DNA of 8,538 bases, from the NCBI GenBank assembly GCA_030668465.1, contig DAOUTX010000038.1, positions 1 through 8,538 on the forward strand. The letters are read 5' to 3'. Made by a program: the position numbers and the translations under genes. Below, one piece after another: positions 1 to 6,509 of the stretch. Below the pieces are notes generated by a model. That model did no database searches. It saw only the letters and a program-made list of their open reading frames with translations, and was not told the origin of the DNA. How positions within the stretch are numbered: the first letter of the stretch is position 1; each line of letters starts with the position of its first letter. The DNA comes from Atribacterota bacterium. Lineage in GTDB: Bacteria > Atribacterota > Phoenicimicrobiia > Phoenicimicrobiales > Phoenicimicrobiaceae.

Positions 1-738
1 CAGATTAAAGATGAGATAAAAGGAGTAATCGATTTAACTGATAAGATGTATAAAGCTTTTGATTTTTCCTATCGCGTGGAATTAAGCACTAAACCGGAAA
101 ATGCCATGGGTTCTGATGAAATATGGGAAAGGGCTATCAGCAGTCTGGAAGAAGCTTTGAAAGATAAAAAAATAGATTATATTGTAAATGAGGGCGATGG
201 TGCATTTTACGGTCCTAAAATAGATTTTCATTTACAGGATTGTATAGGCAGAAGCTGGCAGTGCGGCACCATCCAGTTAGATTTTATTATGCCGGAAAAA
301 TTTGATCTTTACTATATTAATAAAGAAGGGAATAAGGAACGGCCGGTTATGCTGCACCGAACTGTTCTGGGAAGCATAGAGAGATTTATCGGGATACTTA
401 TCGAAAATTATGCGGGAGCATTTCCTTTGTGGTTAGCCCCCGTTCAAGTAAGATTGCTGCCCATTGCTGACAGGCATGTTGAGTATGGCAAAAATATAAT
501 GAATGAGCTAAGTAAACATAATATAAGGGCAGAATTAGACGGGATTAATGATAAAATTGGGGCTAAGATAAGAAAAGCTGAGATGGAAAAGATTCCCTTT
601 ATGTTGGTATTTGGGGATAAAGAATTAGAAGAGGGTCTCGCTTCAGTAAGAAAGAGAGGAAAGGGAGACTTAGGGAAGATAAAAATTACCAAGTTTATTG
701 AAGATGTTTTAAGAGAGGTCAAAGAAAAAACTTTATAG
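1..738 (+). CDS. thrS: Threonyl-tRNA synthetase, C-terminal part (5' end outside window)
   Basis: Class II synthetase that charges tRNA-Thr in the cytoplasm. The frame is open from base 1 to a TAG at 736-738, giving 245 residues of a protein that is normally about 640 long, so the N-terminal editing domain and the first part of the catalytic core lie outside the window. Visible ThrRS signatures are LSTKPENAMGSDE (residues 28-40 of the fragment), GDGAFYGPKIDFH (65-77), WQCGTIQLDF (86-95) and the motif 3 region VMLHRTVLGSIERF (116-129). The His in MLHR matches the zinc-ligand His of the E. coli enzyme. From about residue 145 (APVQVRLLPI) the anticodon-binding domain runs to the end. It stands directly upstream of infC, as in E. 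coli. No hairpin terminator is evident after the stop. The identification is secure; only the missing 5' part is unknown. Confidence 0.97.
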   Translation, partial: QIKDEIKGVIDLTDKMYKAFDFSYRVELSTKPENAMGSDEIWERAISSLEEALKDKKIDYIVNEGDGAFYGPKIDFHLQDCIGRSWQCGTIQLDFIMPEKFDLYYINKEGNKERPVMLHRTVLGSIERFIGILIENYAGAFPLWLAPVQVRLLPIADRHVEYGKNIMNELSKHNIRAELDGINDKIGAKIRKAEMEKIPFMLVFGDKELEEGLASVRKRGKGDLGKIKITKFIEDVLREVKEKTL

Positions 739-881
739 CATATAATAATTCTTCTATATCCATATATTTTGATTATTTATAAAGATTTATGTTATTGTAA
801 ATTTTAATGGGGAATTAGAAAAAGAAAAAGAATGGTATTTTTTATCTAACTTTTAGTGATATGCGGTACGAATTTTATTTT

Positions 882-932
882 GGATTCTGACTTCTGGCTC
901 CTATTTTCTTTGCGAGATCCGATTCACGAGAT
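882..932. repeat. 7-nt-periodic degenerate repeat in the thrS-infC gap
   Basis: Consecutive heptads GGATTCT, GACTTCT, GGCTCCT, ATTTTCT occupy 882-909, then after 2 nt GCGAGAT, CCGATTC, ACGAGAT occupy 912-932. Read on the minus strand the first block gives AGAATCC, AGAAGTC, AGGAGCC, the same words as the heptads at 3833-3860 after pheS, so this is a copy of the same family in opposite orientation. The rest of the gap from 739 to 881 is plain AT-rich sequence in which I see no gene, hairpin terminator or clear signal. Similar heptanucleotide intergenic repeats are known in other bacteria (STRR-type repeats of cyanobacteria); relation to those is inference only. Confidence 0.6.
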
Positions 933-943
933 AAGAGTATATA

Positions 944-972
944 TTGACTATAAATAAAGAATATGTTATAGT
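944..972 (+). promoter_or_regulatory. Sigma-70-type promoter for infC-rpmI-rplT, extended -10
   Basis: The -35 box TTGACT (944-949) and the -10 box TATAGT (967-972) are separated by exactly 17 bp, and a TG at 964-965 one base before the -10 makes it an extended -10 promoter. Transcription would begin near 979, leaving a leader of roughly 165 nt before infC. Each box has one mismatch to the consensus. The position, downstream of a repeat and upstream of infC, suggests that infC-rpmI-rplT can be transcribed independently of thrS. In AT-rich DNA chance matches are common, but spacing, TG and context together make this one good. Confidence 0.7.
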
Positions 973-978
973 TTTTTA

Positions 979-1145
979 GAAATAATGAAGGTTTGTATAT
1001 ATTTTAAGGAAATTTAAGAGCTATATTTTTTTACCTATTAAAATTAGTAAAATTATATTTTAAAGTTGAGCTAAAAAACTAATTTGAAATGTATAAAAAT
1101 TGACGTATTGCTCGTCTTTAATCGACGTAAAGGAGGAAAATAGGA
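979..1145 (+). promoter_or_regulatory. infC leader, possible autoregulatory region
   Basis: This is the untranslated stretch between the predicted start of transcription and infC. Close to the ribosome site AGGAGG (1131-1136) there are three evenly spaced complementary tetramers: GACG at 1102-1105, CGTC at 1113-1116 and GACG at 1124-1127. The middle one can pair with either neighbour, giving two mutually exclusive small hairpins, the second ending next to the ribosome site. In low-GC Gram-positives the infC-rpmI-rplT operon is controlled by an L20-binding leader, so a regulatory role is plausible. I cannot match the known L20 leader structure by eye, and the rest of the leader is nearly all A and T. 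Treat the boundaries as approximate. Confidence 0.3.
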
Positions 1146-1658
1146 ATTAAGTCAACATCAAAGTTAAGAATAAATGAAAAAATCAGAGCAGAGAAGATTA
1201 GGCTTATAGATTTTGAAGGTAAACAGGTAGGGATAGTAAGTAAAAAGGAGGGTCTTGAACTTTCAGAAAAGAGCAATCTTGACTTAGTTGAAGTTGCACC
1301 AGATGCTAATCCTCCGGTTTGCAGAATCATTGATTACGGAAAATATAAATACTTACTGGATAAAAAAAATAGAAGTGGGAAGAAGAAACAGAAAAGCGGC
1401 GGAATGAAAGAAATAAAGATGCGCCCTAATATCGGAGAGCATGATTACAATTTTAAAGTTAAAAATCTATGTAAATTTTTAGAAGAAGGTAATCAGGTAA
1501 AAATTACTATAATGTTTAGAGGGCGAGAAATGAGATATTTAGATTTAGGAAGAGAATTATTGGACCGTATAACTAAACATACCGAAGAAATTGCCAAGGT
1601 TGTAAAGGAGCCAAAGTTAGAAGGACGGAATATGATTTTAGTTTTACTGCCTAAATAA
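1146..1658 (+). CDS. infC: Translation initiation factor IF-3 with ATT start
   Basis: IF3 binds the 30S subunit, keeps it apart from 50S and checks the start codon and initiator tRNA. I place the start at ATT 1146: an in-frame TAA lies at 1128-1130, AGGAGG sits at 1131-1136 with a 9-nt spacer, and no ATG, GTG or TTG occurs in frame before codon 87. The only other early candidate, ATA 1140, is too close to the ribosome site. The product is 170 residues, usual for the family. The N-domain covers about 6-74 with RIIDYGKYKYLLDKK at 60-74, a Lys-rich linker follows (75-86), and the C-domain spans 87-170 with KEIKMRPNIGEHDY and VKITIMFRGRE. AUU starts are known for infC in E. coli and Geobacillus; in E. 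coli IF3 represses its own mRNA by discriminating against this codon. Starting at ATG 1404 would leave only the C-domain. Confidence 0.95.
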   Translation: MKSTSKLRINEKIRAEKIRLIDFEGKQVGIVSKKEGLELSEKSNLDLVEVAPDANPPVCRIIDYGKYKYLLDKKNRSGKKKQKSGGMKEIKMRPNIGEHDYNFKVKNLCKFLEEGNQVKITIMFRGREMRYLDLGRELLDRITKHTEEIAKVVKEPKLEGRNMILVLLPK

Positions 1659-1691
1659 TAAAAACATTACTAGAAAAGAGGTTAAAAACAT

Positions 1692-1889
1692 ATGCCCAAA
1701 ATGAAGACGCATAAGAGTTCAGCAAAAAGATTTAAGGTAAGCAGTTCAGGTATAATAATAAGGTCAAAGGCTTATAAAAGTCATATTTTGACTAAAAAAA
1801 CTGCAAAGCGCAAGAGAAATCTAAGGAAAGGTACTACGGTTAGTAGCGCTGAGGTAAAAAAGGTTAAAGTATTGTTACCCTATTCTTAA
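1692..1889 (+). CDS. rpmI: 50S ribosomal protein L35
   Basis: Small, strongly basic protein of the large ribosomal subunit, 65 residues, full length for the family. The N-terminus MPKMKTHKSSAKRFK is the L35 signature, followed by a Lys/Arg-rich body with KKTAKRKRNLRKG at residues 35-47. It starts at ATG 1692, preceded by a modest GAGG at 1678-1681, 33 bp after the infC stop, so it should be on the same transcript. The order infC-rpmI-rplT is nearly universal in bacteria. In the systems studied, translation of this gene is often coupled to and repressed by L20. The spacer to rplT is unusually long here (see the repeat at 1924-2048). Confidence 0.97.
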   Translation: MPKMKTHKSSAKRFKVSSSGIIIRSKAYKSHILTKKTAKRKRNLRKGTTVSSAEVKKVKVLLPYS

Positions 1890-1923
1890 TATTTTTAAAA
1901 AATATTAAAAGGTTATTTTTGCC

Positions 1924-2048
1924 ATTCCGCACTCAATGCGGAATCCATGATTAGGGGCACGATACATCGTGTTCAAAGAAACCAGAAGATAGAAGAAGAA
2001 TAGATTCCCACCGCAGTTTACACTCACGAAAGTGAGTGCGGGGATGAC
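1924..2048. repeat. Cluster of three palindromes between rpmI and rplT
   Basis: Three hairpin-capable units fill most of this 205-bp spacer. The first is ATTCCGCA (1924-1931) pairing with TGCGGAAT (1937-1944), 8 bp with a 5-nt loop. The second is CACGAT (1958-1963) against ATCGTG (1966-1971), a near-perfect palindrome. The third is CACTCAC (2021-2027), a GAAA tetraloop and GTGAGTG (2032-2038), flanked by GATTCCC at 2013-2019 and CGGGGATGAC at 2039-2048, which recalls the common mobile intergenic palindromes of the GATTCCCGC...GCGGGAATGAC type. No run of T follows any of them, so they do not look like intrinsic terminators. A 10-bp direct repeat ATATAGAAAA (2049-2058 and 2068-2077) lies just after the cluster. 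They could stabilise or process the mRNA between the two ribosomal protein genes; that is inference. Confidence 0.75.
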
Positions 2049-2094
2049 ATATAGAAAAATAATTCGGATATAGAAAAGATAAGGAGTGAATAGG

Positions 2095-2451
2095 ATGCCA
2101 AGAGCGACAAATAGTGTTGCCTCAAGAAGAAGAAGAAAAAAAGTACTAAAATTGACTAAAGGATATTGGGGGGCGAAAAGTAAACTTTATCGTACTGCTC
2201 ATGAAGCTATGATGAAGGCACTTTCTTATGCCTACAGAGATAGAAGAGCGAGAAAAAGAGATTTTAGAAGTTTGTGGATAACCAGAATTGGTATTGCTGC
2301 CAGGAACGAAGGAATATCTTATAATAAATTTATAAGAGGTTTAAGGGTTGCAGGAGTAGAAATCAATCGGAAAATATTAGCTGAATTAGCAGTGAGAAAT
2401 CATGAAGCATTTGTTAGTGTAGTGAAAGTAGCTAAAGAAGGCGTAAATTAG
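2095..2451 (+). CDS. rplT: 50S ribosomal protein L20
   Basis: L20 binds 23S rRNA early in 50S assembly and, in several bacteria, represses the infC-rpmI-rplT operon. I choose ATG 2095, giving MPRATNSVASRRRRKK, 118 residues, the standard length and N-terminus. A GTG three codons upstream (2086) overlaps the ribosome site AAGGAG (2081-2086) and is unlikely to be the start; the 8-nt spacer to 2095 is ideal. Family marks are the Arg/Lys-rich tail (1-20), KGYWGAKSKLYR (22-33), YAYRDRRARKRDFRSLWI (about 48-65) and the globular C-terminus with GVEINRKILAELAVRN. The gene sits 205 bp after rpmI instead of the few tens of bases usual in this operon, because of the intervening palindromes. Downstream a T-box leader separates it from pheS. 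Confidence 0.97.
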   Translation: MPRATNSVASRRRRKKVLKLTKGYWGAKSKLYRTAHEAMMKALSYAYRDRRARKRDFRSLWITRIGIAARNEGISYNKFIRGLRVAGVEINRKILAELAVRNHEAFVSVVKVAKEGVN

Positions 2452-2497
2452 GTTTATTTATATACACATTGATATCTACACAATATTTTTTATTAAA

Positions 2498-2740
2498 AGT
2501 TACAATAAAGATAAGTAGGTTATAACTAACTTGATATTTAGCCCGGTTAAGTAATAACCGAAATTCACTTTAGAACTGCAGACTGAAATTATAAAAAGTA
2601 AGTTTTGCCAGTACTCCACTGTTATAAGGAGGAGAGCATGGATTTGCTTAGTAAAAGGCAGATCAAAAAGGGTGGTACCGCGGAAAAGGTTTGTAATTTT
2701 CGTCCCTTTACAAGGCGAAGAAAATTGTAAACCTTTTTTT
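2498..2740 (+). promoter_or_regulatory. T-box leader sensing uncharged tRNA-Phe, upstream of pheS
   Basis: The hallmark AGGGTGGTACCGCGG lies at 2669-2683 and pairs through AAAGGG (2667-2672) with CCCTTT (2704-2709) to form the antiterminator. The bulge TGGT (2673-2676) can pair with a tRNA ending in ACCA, so with discriminator A. Stem I can be drawn as AGTT (2498-2501) with AACT (2574-2577), TAAAG (2506-2510) with CTTTA (2568-2572), then GGTTAT (2518-2523) with ATAACC (2554-2559). Between the last two helices lies the specifier loop, with AGTA (2514-2517) on one side and TTC followed by A (2564-2567) on the other. TTC reads Phe, agreeing with the gene it controls. Low charged tRNA-Phe would allow readthrough into pheS. 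The part of stem I above the specifier is short. I see no convincing own promoter; a TTGATA at 2469-2474 is a weak possibility. Confidence 0.93.
2684..2740 (+). terminator. T-box-controlled intrinsic terminator
   Basis: Bases 2684-2701 pair with 2720-2737 over 18 positions, including two G-U wobbles, and seven T follow (2734-2740, the first four also in the stem). The 18-nt loop contains a small inner hairpin CCTT/AAGG (2705-2708 with 2712-2715). The loop and left arm hold the 3' strand of the antiterminator (CCCTTT, 2704-2709), so the two structures exclude each other. It would stop transcripts coming from rplT as well as from a local promoter when tRNA-Phe is charged. Confidence 0.92.
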
Positions 2741-2777
2741 ATTTTATCGAGCTATTAATGATAAGGAGGGGATACTA

Positions 2778-3797
2778 TTGGAAAATAAAATAAAAGAGGT
2801 TAAAAAAGAAATTGTTTCTAAGTCAAATTTGATTAAGGATTTAAAAGATATTGAGAAATTAAGAGTAGAATATTTGGGTAGAAAGGGGGCGGTAACTCTC
2901 TTATTGAGAAAGTTAGGAACACTTTCTCCGAAGGAAAGGCCAAAAATTGGGCAGTTATTGAACCAGACCAAAAGAGAGATTGAAGAGCTACTCAAGACAA
3001 AAGAGGTAGAAATAGAAAAACTGGATAAAGAAAAAAGATTACAGGGAGAAGGTATCGATATTACTCTTCCGGGGAGAAAATTAGGTAGAGGAACTGCTCA
3101 TCCCATTAATTTAGTTTTAAGGGAGATTGAGGAAATATTTTTGAGTTTAGGGTTTAAAATGGAAGAGGGTCCGGAAGTAGAATTAGATTACTATAACTTT
3201 GAGGCACTCAATATTCCTAAAGACCATCCTGCCAGAGATGACCAGGATTCTTTTTATATTACCAAAGATATTCTCCTCCGTCCCCAGACTTCTCCTGTAC
3301 AAATCCGTACGATGGAAAATCAGAAACCACCGGTTAGAATTATTGCTACGGGAAAATGTTATAGACGCGATGCCACTGATAGTACTCATTCCCCCATGTT
3401 TCATCAGATAGAGGGCCTGGCAGTGGACAAAGACATCACTTTTGGAGATTTAAAAGGAATCTTAACGATTTTTGTGCACAGGATGTTTGGTGAAGATAGG
3501 AAAGTAAGATTTAGACCGGGATATTTTCCATTTGTTGAACCTGGGGCTGAGGTGGATGTATCTTGTTTATTATGTGGAGGTAAAGGATGTAAATCTTGTG
3601 GTTACGTCGGTTGGTTAGAGATTATGGGAGCAGGAGTAGTACATCCGAAAGTTTTAGAGATGGTCGGTTATGATCCGGAAGAGTATTCAGGCTTTGCCTT
3701 TGGAATGGGTGCAGAAAGAATTGCCATGCTAAAATATGGTATAAATGATATACGATTATTTTTTGAAAATGATTTAAGGTTTTTAAAACAATTTTAA
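2778..3797 (+). CDS. pheS: Phenylalanyl-tRNA synthetase alpha subunit (TTG start)
   Basis: Catalytic subunit of the alpha2-beta2 PheRS that attaches Phe to tRNA-Phe. The start is TTG 2778, placed 8 nt after AAGGAGG (2763-2769); the product of 339 residues is normal. An N-terminal coiled-coil arm that contacts tRNA covers about 1-85. The class II core follows: HPARDDQDSFYI (150-161), RPQTSPVQIRTM (168-179), motif 2 around GKCYRRDATDSTHSPMFHQ (192-210), FPFVEPGAEVDV (250-261) and motif 3 GFAFGMGAERIAML (305-318). Four cysteines in a CxxC-x4-CxxC pattern (263, 266, 271, 274) precede GWLEIMGAG, an arrangement seen in a subset of bacterial PheS; metal binding is possible but unproven. It is under the T-box at 2498-2740 and is separated from pheT by a 264-bp repeat-filled gap, whereas these two genes are usually close together. 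Confidence 0.97.
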   Translation: MENKIKEVKKEIVSKSNLIKDLKDIEKLRVEYLGRKGAVTLLLRKLGTLSPKERPKIGQLLNQTKREIEELLKTKEVEIEKLDKEKRLQGEGIDITLPGRKLGRGTAHPINLVLREIEEIFLSLGFKMEEGPEVELDYYNFEALNIPKDHPARDDQDSFYITKDILLRPQTSPVQIRTMENQKPPVRIIATGKCYRRDATDSTHSPMFHQIEGLAVDKDITFGDLKGILTIFVHRMFGEDRKVRFRPGYFPFVEPGAEVDVSCLLCGGKGCKSCGYVGWLEIMGAGVVHPKVLEMVGYDPEEYSGFAFGMGAERIAMLKYGINDIRLFFENDLRFLKQF

Positions 3798-3800
3798 TTA

Positions 3801-4044
3801 GTATATCGTATTTCGTATTTCGTGAAGAAAATAGAAGTCAGGAGCCAAAATCCAATAGCCAGAAGAAAGAAAAAGAGCAATACGAAAAAAGTTTTGTATT
3901 TTGAACCATGGTTTTTGTTTTACGCTTTAAATTTTTAGTTTTAGTGTTGTAAACGCTTAATACTTTACGACCGATAAGATAAATGGCTCATTTGTAGTCC
4001 TGTAATCTTTACGATATACGATATACAATATACGAAATTCGAGA
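3801..4044. repeat. Intergenic heptad element between pheS and pheT
   Basis: The left end carries heptads GTATATC, GTATTTC, GTATTTC (3801-3821). The right end carries TACGATA, TACGATA, TACAATA, TACGAAA, TTCGAGA (4010-4044), so GTATATCGTA (3801-3810) is the exact inverse of TACGATATAC at 4010-4019 and at 4017-4026. Inside are AGAAGTC, AGGAGCC, AAAATCC, AATAGCC, AGAAGAA (3833-3867) and an AT-rich stretch at 3891-3938 that closely matches 6573-6622 after pheT. The element begins 3 bp after the pheS stop and ends 2 bp before the pheT ribosome site. I find no ORF and no terminator in it. Whether it is a mobile element or accreted simple repeats cannot be decided here. Confidence 0.75.
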
Positions 4045-4061
4045 CAGGGAGGAGAAAGAAA

Positions 4062-6491
4062 ATGCAGGTTTCTTATAATTTATTAAAAGAATATGTTGAT
4101 ATAGATATGTCGGCTGAAGAGCTTGCTCAAAGATTGACTATAAATGGCATAATTTTAGAGAGGATGGAAAACATATCTACCGAGATAGAAAAAGTAGTAG
4201 TGGGCAGAATAACCGCTATAGACCATCATCCTGAAAATAAAAAATTATCTGTTTGCCAGGTAGACATAAAAGAGGAAACACTTCAAATAATTTGCGGGGC
4301 AAAAAATATGAAGGTTTCTGATAAAGTGGCAGTTGCTTTAGAAGGAGCAAGATTACCCCAGATAGGAATTATCAAAAGTAAGAAATTTAAAGATGTTTTA
4401 TCTTCAGGGATGCTTTGCTCAGCCTCTGAATTGGGTATAGAACCAGGGGAATCTCCTGGAATATTAATTTTAAAAGAAGATGCTGTTTTGGGGGAAGATA
4501 TAAGGAAAATAATAGAATTTGACGATACTATATTTGATTTTGAAATACATTCTAATCGTCCTGATTTAATGAGCATAATAGGAATAGCCAGAGAAGTAGC
4601 AGCAATTACCGATAATAAGCTTAAAACTCCCGAAATAAAGATAAAAGAAAAAGATGAAAGAATTGAAAAAGATATTACTGTGAAAATTGAGGCGGAAGAT
4701 TTATGCCCTCGTTATACCGGAAGAGTAATAAAAGATATTAAGATAGAAGAATCGCCCTTATGGTTAAAATGGAAGTTAAGATTGTTAGGGGCAAGACCAA
4801 TAAATAATATTGTAGACATTACTAATTTTGTAATGATGGAGACAGGGCAGCCGCTTCATGCCTTTGATCTTGATTTAATTAAAGGCAAGACCATTATAGT
4901 TCGAAAAAACAGACCGGGTGAAACTATCTGTACTTTGGATGATGTAGAAAGACAGTTGCCCTCCAATAGTTTGGTTATCGCTGATACAGAAGGGGCTATC
5001 GCGCTTGCCGGAATAATGGGGGGAAAATATTCTGAGATTGATCAAAACACTAAAAATGTATTTTTAGAATCAGCCTATTTTAATTCAGTAAATAATCGAA
5101 GAAGTACTGCGAAATTTGGCTTAAGAACTGAGGCTTCAAATAGGTTTGAAAAGGGGATAGATAAAGAAGTGCAAATATACGCCATGGATCGGGCTGCTGA
5201 TTTAATAAGTAAGATTGCTATGGGTAAAATAAGCTCGGGGAAAATCGACACAAATGAAAAATTATATCAGCCTTGCAAGATAAATTTAAGGATAAAAAGA
5301 GTAAATAGAATATTGGGACAGCTTTTAGATAAAGATGAATCTAAAACAAAGAATAAAATTATTAATATTTTGGATAAATTAGAATTTAAAGTAGTAGAAG
5401 ATAAGGGAGAATATATCGAAGTAATTCCTCCTTCTTTTAGAGGAGATGTGGAAAGAGAAATAGATATAATTGAAGAAATTGCTCGTATTTATGGTTACGA
5501 TAAGATAGAACCTACTCTCTTTAACACTACCATTGCCCAGGAGGGAAAAAATTTCCGATTCAGGGTAATTGATCACGCAAGGGAAACTTTAATCGGTTGT
5601 GGTTTAAATGAGGTTATAACTTATAGTTTTATTTCTCCTGACATATTTGATAGAATAAGAATACCCGAAGGACATAAATTAAGGAACGCCATAAAAATTA
5701 AAGATCCTATGACTAGAGACTATTCTTTAATGCGGACCTCCTTAATTTCAAGTTTGTTAGAAGTTATTAAATGGAATACTAATCGACAAGCAGAGTTGGT
5801 TAAAATATTTGAAGTAGGTAAAATATATTTACCTTACCATGATAAACCAAATTCCTTGCCTCAAGAGAAATTAATAATAGCCGGAGCAATAAATAAGACC
5901 GGTCGGGGAGATATTTGGGAAAAATCAATTTCTTTAGATATTTTTGATATTAAAGGTATAATCGAGACAGTTTTTCAGGGCTTAAAAGTGGGAAATTGGG
6001 AAGTAGTTCCCTGCAATCATCCTGCTTTTCATCCTCTACGGAATGGCAAGATTATTATGAGAGGAGAAGAAGTAGGTATTTTTGGCGAGATACATCCGGA
6101 AGTAATAAACAATTATCGTATCCCCGGTAAAGTAAATTTGTTTGAAATTGATTTTGAAAATTTATTACCCAACGTTCCCTCCGATATCAAATATTGTGTT
6201 TTGCCGAAGTATCCTTCAATTCAAAGAGATCTGGCCTTGATAGTAAAAGAAGAAATATTTTCGGCTGATATTATTAAAACAATAAAGTCTATCGATGAAA
6301 AGTTGATTAAAAAAATAACTTTGTTTGATATGTTTAAAGGAAAGCAAATTGGGGATGGTTATAAGAGTTTAGCTTACTCTGTGGTTTTTCAAGCCGAAGA
6401 CCGAACTTTAATTGACCAAGAAGTGGAAAATATATATAAGAAAATTAGAGAGCAATTAATTACTAAATTTTCTGCTAAAATTAGAGAGTGA
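4062..6491 (+). CDS. pheT: Phenylalanyl-tRNA synthetase beta subunit
   Basis: Partner of PheS in the PheRS tetramer; it binds tRNA-Phe and edits mischarged Tyr-tRNA-Phe. ATG 4062 follows GGGAGGAG (4047-4054) by 7 nt, and the frame runs to TGA 6489-6491, giving 809 residues, full length. Domains in order: an N-terminal piece with an EMAP/OB-fold tRNA-binding domain (about 40-150, with HHPENKKLSVCQVD and GMLCSASELG); B3/B4 editing region (about 210-390, with QPLHAFDLD, GIMGG at 318-322, ESAYF at 336-340); B5 domain (about 405-480, ending REIDIIEEIARIYGYDKI); inactive synthetase-like core (about 490-700, with FGEIHPEV at 674-681); and the C-terminal ferredoxin-like anticodon-binding domain (about 713-808, with YPSIQRDLALIVKE at 717-730). 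It should be cotranscribed with pheS through the intervening repeat. No truncation or frameshift is visible. Confidence 0.97.
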   Translation: MQVSYNLLKEYVDIDMSAEELAQRLTINGIILERMENISTEIEKVVVGRITAIDHHPENKKLSVCQVDIKEETLQIICGAKNMKVSDKVAVALEGARLPQIGIIKSKKFKDVLSSGMLCSASELGIEPGESPGILILKEDAVLGEDIRKIIEFDDTIFDFEIHSNRPDLMSIIGIAREVAAITDNKLKTPEIKIKEKDERIEKDITVKIEAEDLCPRYTGRVIKDIKIEESPLWLKWKLRLLGARPINNIVDITNFVMMETGQPLHAFDLDLIKGKTIIVRKNRPGETICTLDDVERQLPSNSLVIADTEGAIALAGIMGGKYSEIDQNTKNVFLESAYFNSVNNRRSTAKFGLRTEASNRFEKGIDKEVQIYAMDRAADLISKIAMGKISSGKIDTNEKLYQPCKINLRIKRVNRILGQLLDKDESKTKNKIINILDKLEFKVVEDKGEYIEVIPPSFRGDVEREIDIIEEIARIYGYDKIEPTLFNTTIAQEGKNFRFRVIDHARETLIGCGLNEVITYSFISPDIFDRIRIPEGHKLRNAIKIKDPMTRDYSLMRTSLISSLLEVIKWNTNRQAELVKIFEVGKIYLPYHDKPNSLPQEKLIIAGAINKTGRGDIWEKSISLDIFDIKGIIETVFQGLKVGNWEVVPCNHPAFHPLRNGKIIMRGEEVGIFGEIHPEVINNYRIPGKVNLFEIDFENLLPNVPSDIKYCVLPKYPSIQRDLALIVKEEIFSADIIKTIKSIDEKLIKKITLFDMFKGKQIGDGYKSLAYSVVFQAEDRTLIDQEVENIYKKIREQLITKFSAKIRE

Positions 6492-6509
6492 GAGAAGCTA
6501 ATAGTACTA

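Noticed and set aside
1100..1105. TTGACG as a -35 box close to infC
   Set aside because: No acceptable -10 lies at 15-19 bp; the start of transcription would also fall at or beyond the ribosome site.
1404..1658. Separate 84-residue gene starting at ATG 1404
   Set aside because: It is the C-terminal domain of IF3; the frame continues upstream to ATT 1146 with a strong ribosome site and clear N-domain similarity, and ATG 1404 has no good ribosome site.
1924..1944. Intrinsic terminator after rpmI
   Set aside because: The 8-bp hairpin is not followed by a T tract, and rplT downstream would be expected on the same transcript.
2086..2094. GTG 2086 as the start of rplT
   Set aside because: It overlaps the AAGGAG ribosome site and adds three residues (MNR) not seen in L20; ATG 2095 gives the standard MPR start.
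2469..2496. Promoter TTGATA-16 bp-TATTAA before the T-box
   Set aside because: The -10 would place the start of transcription inside the base of stem I, so the leader would be truncated; too weak to list as a feature.
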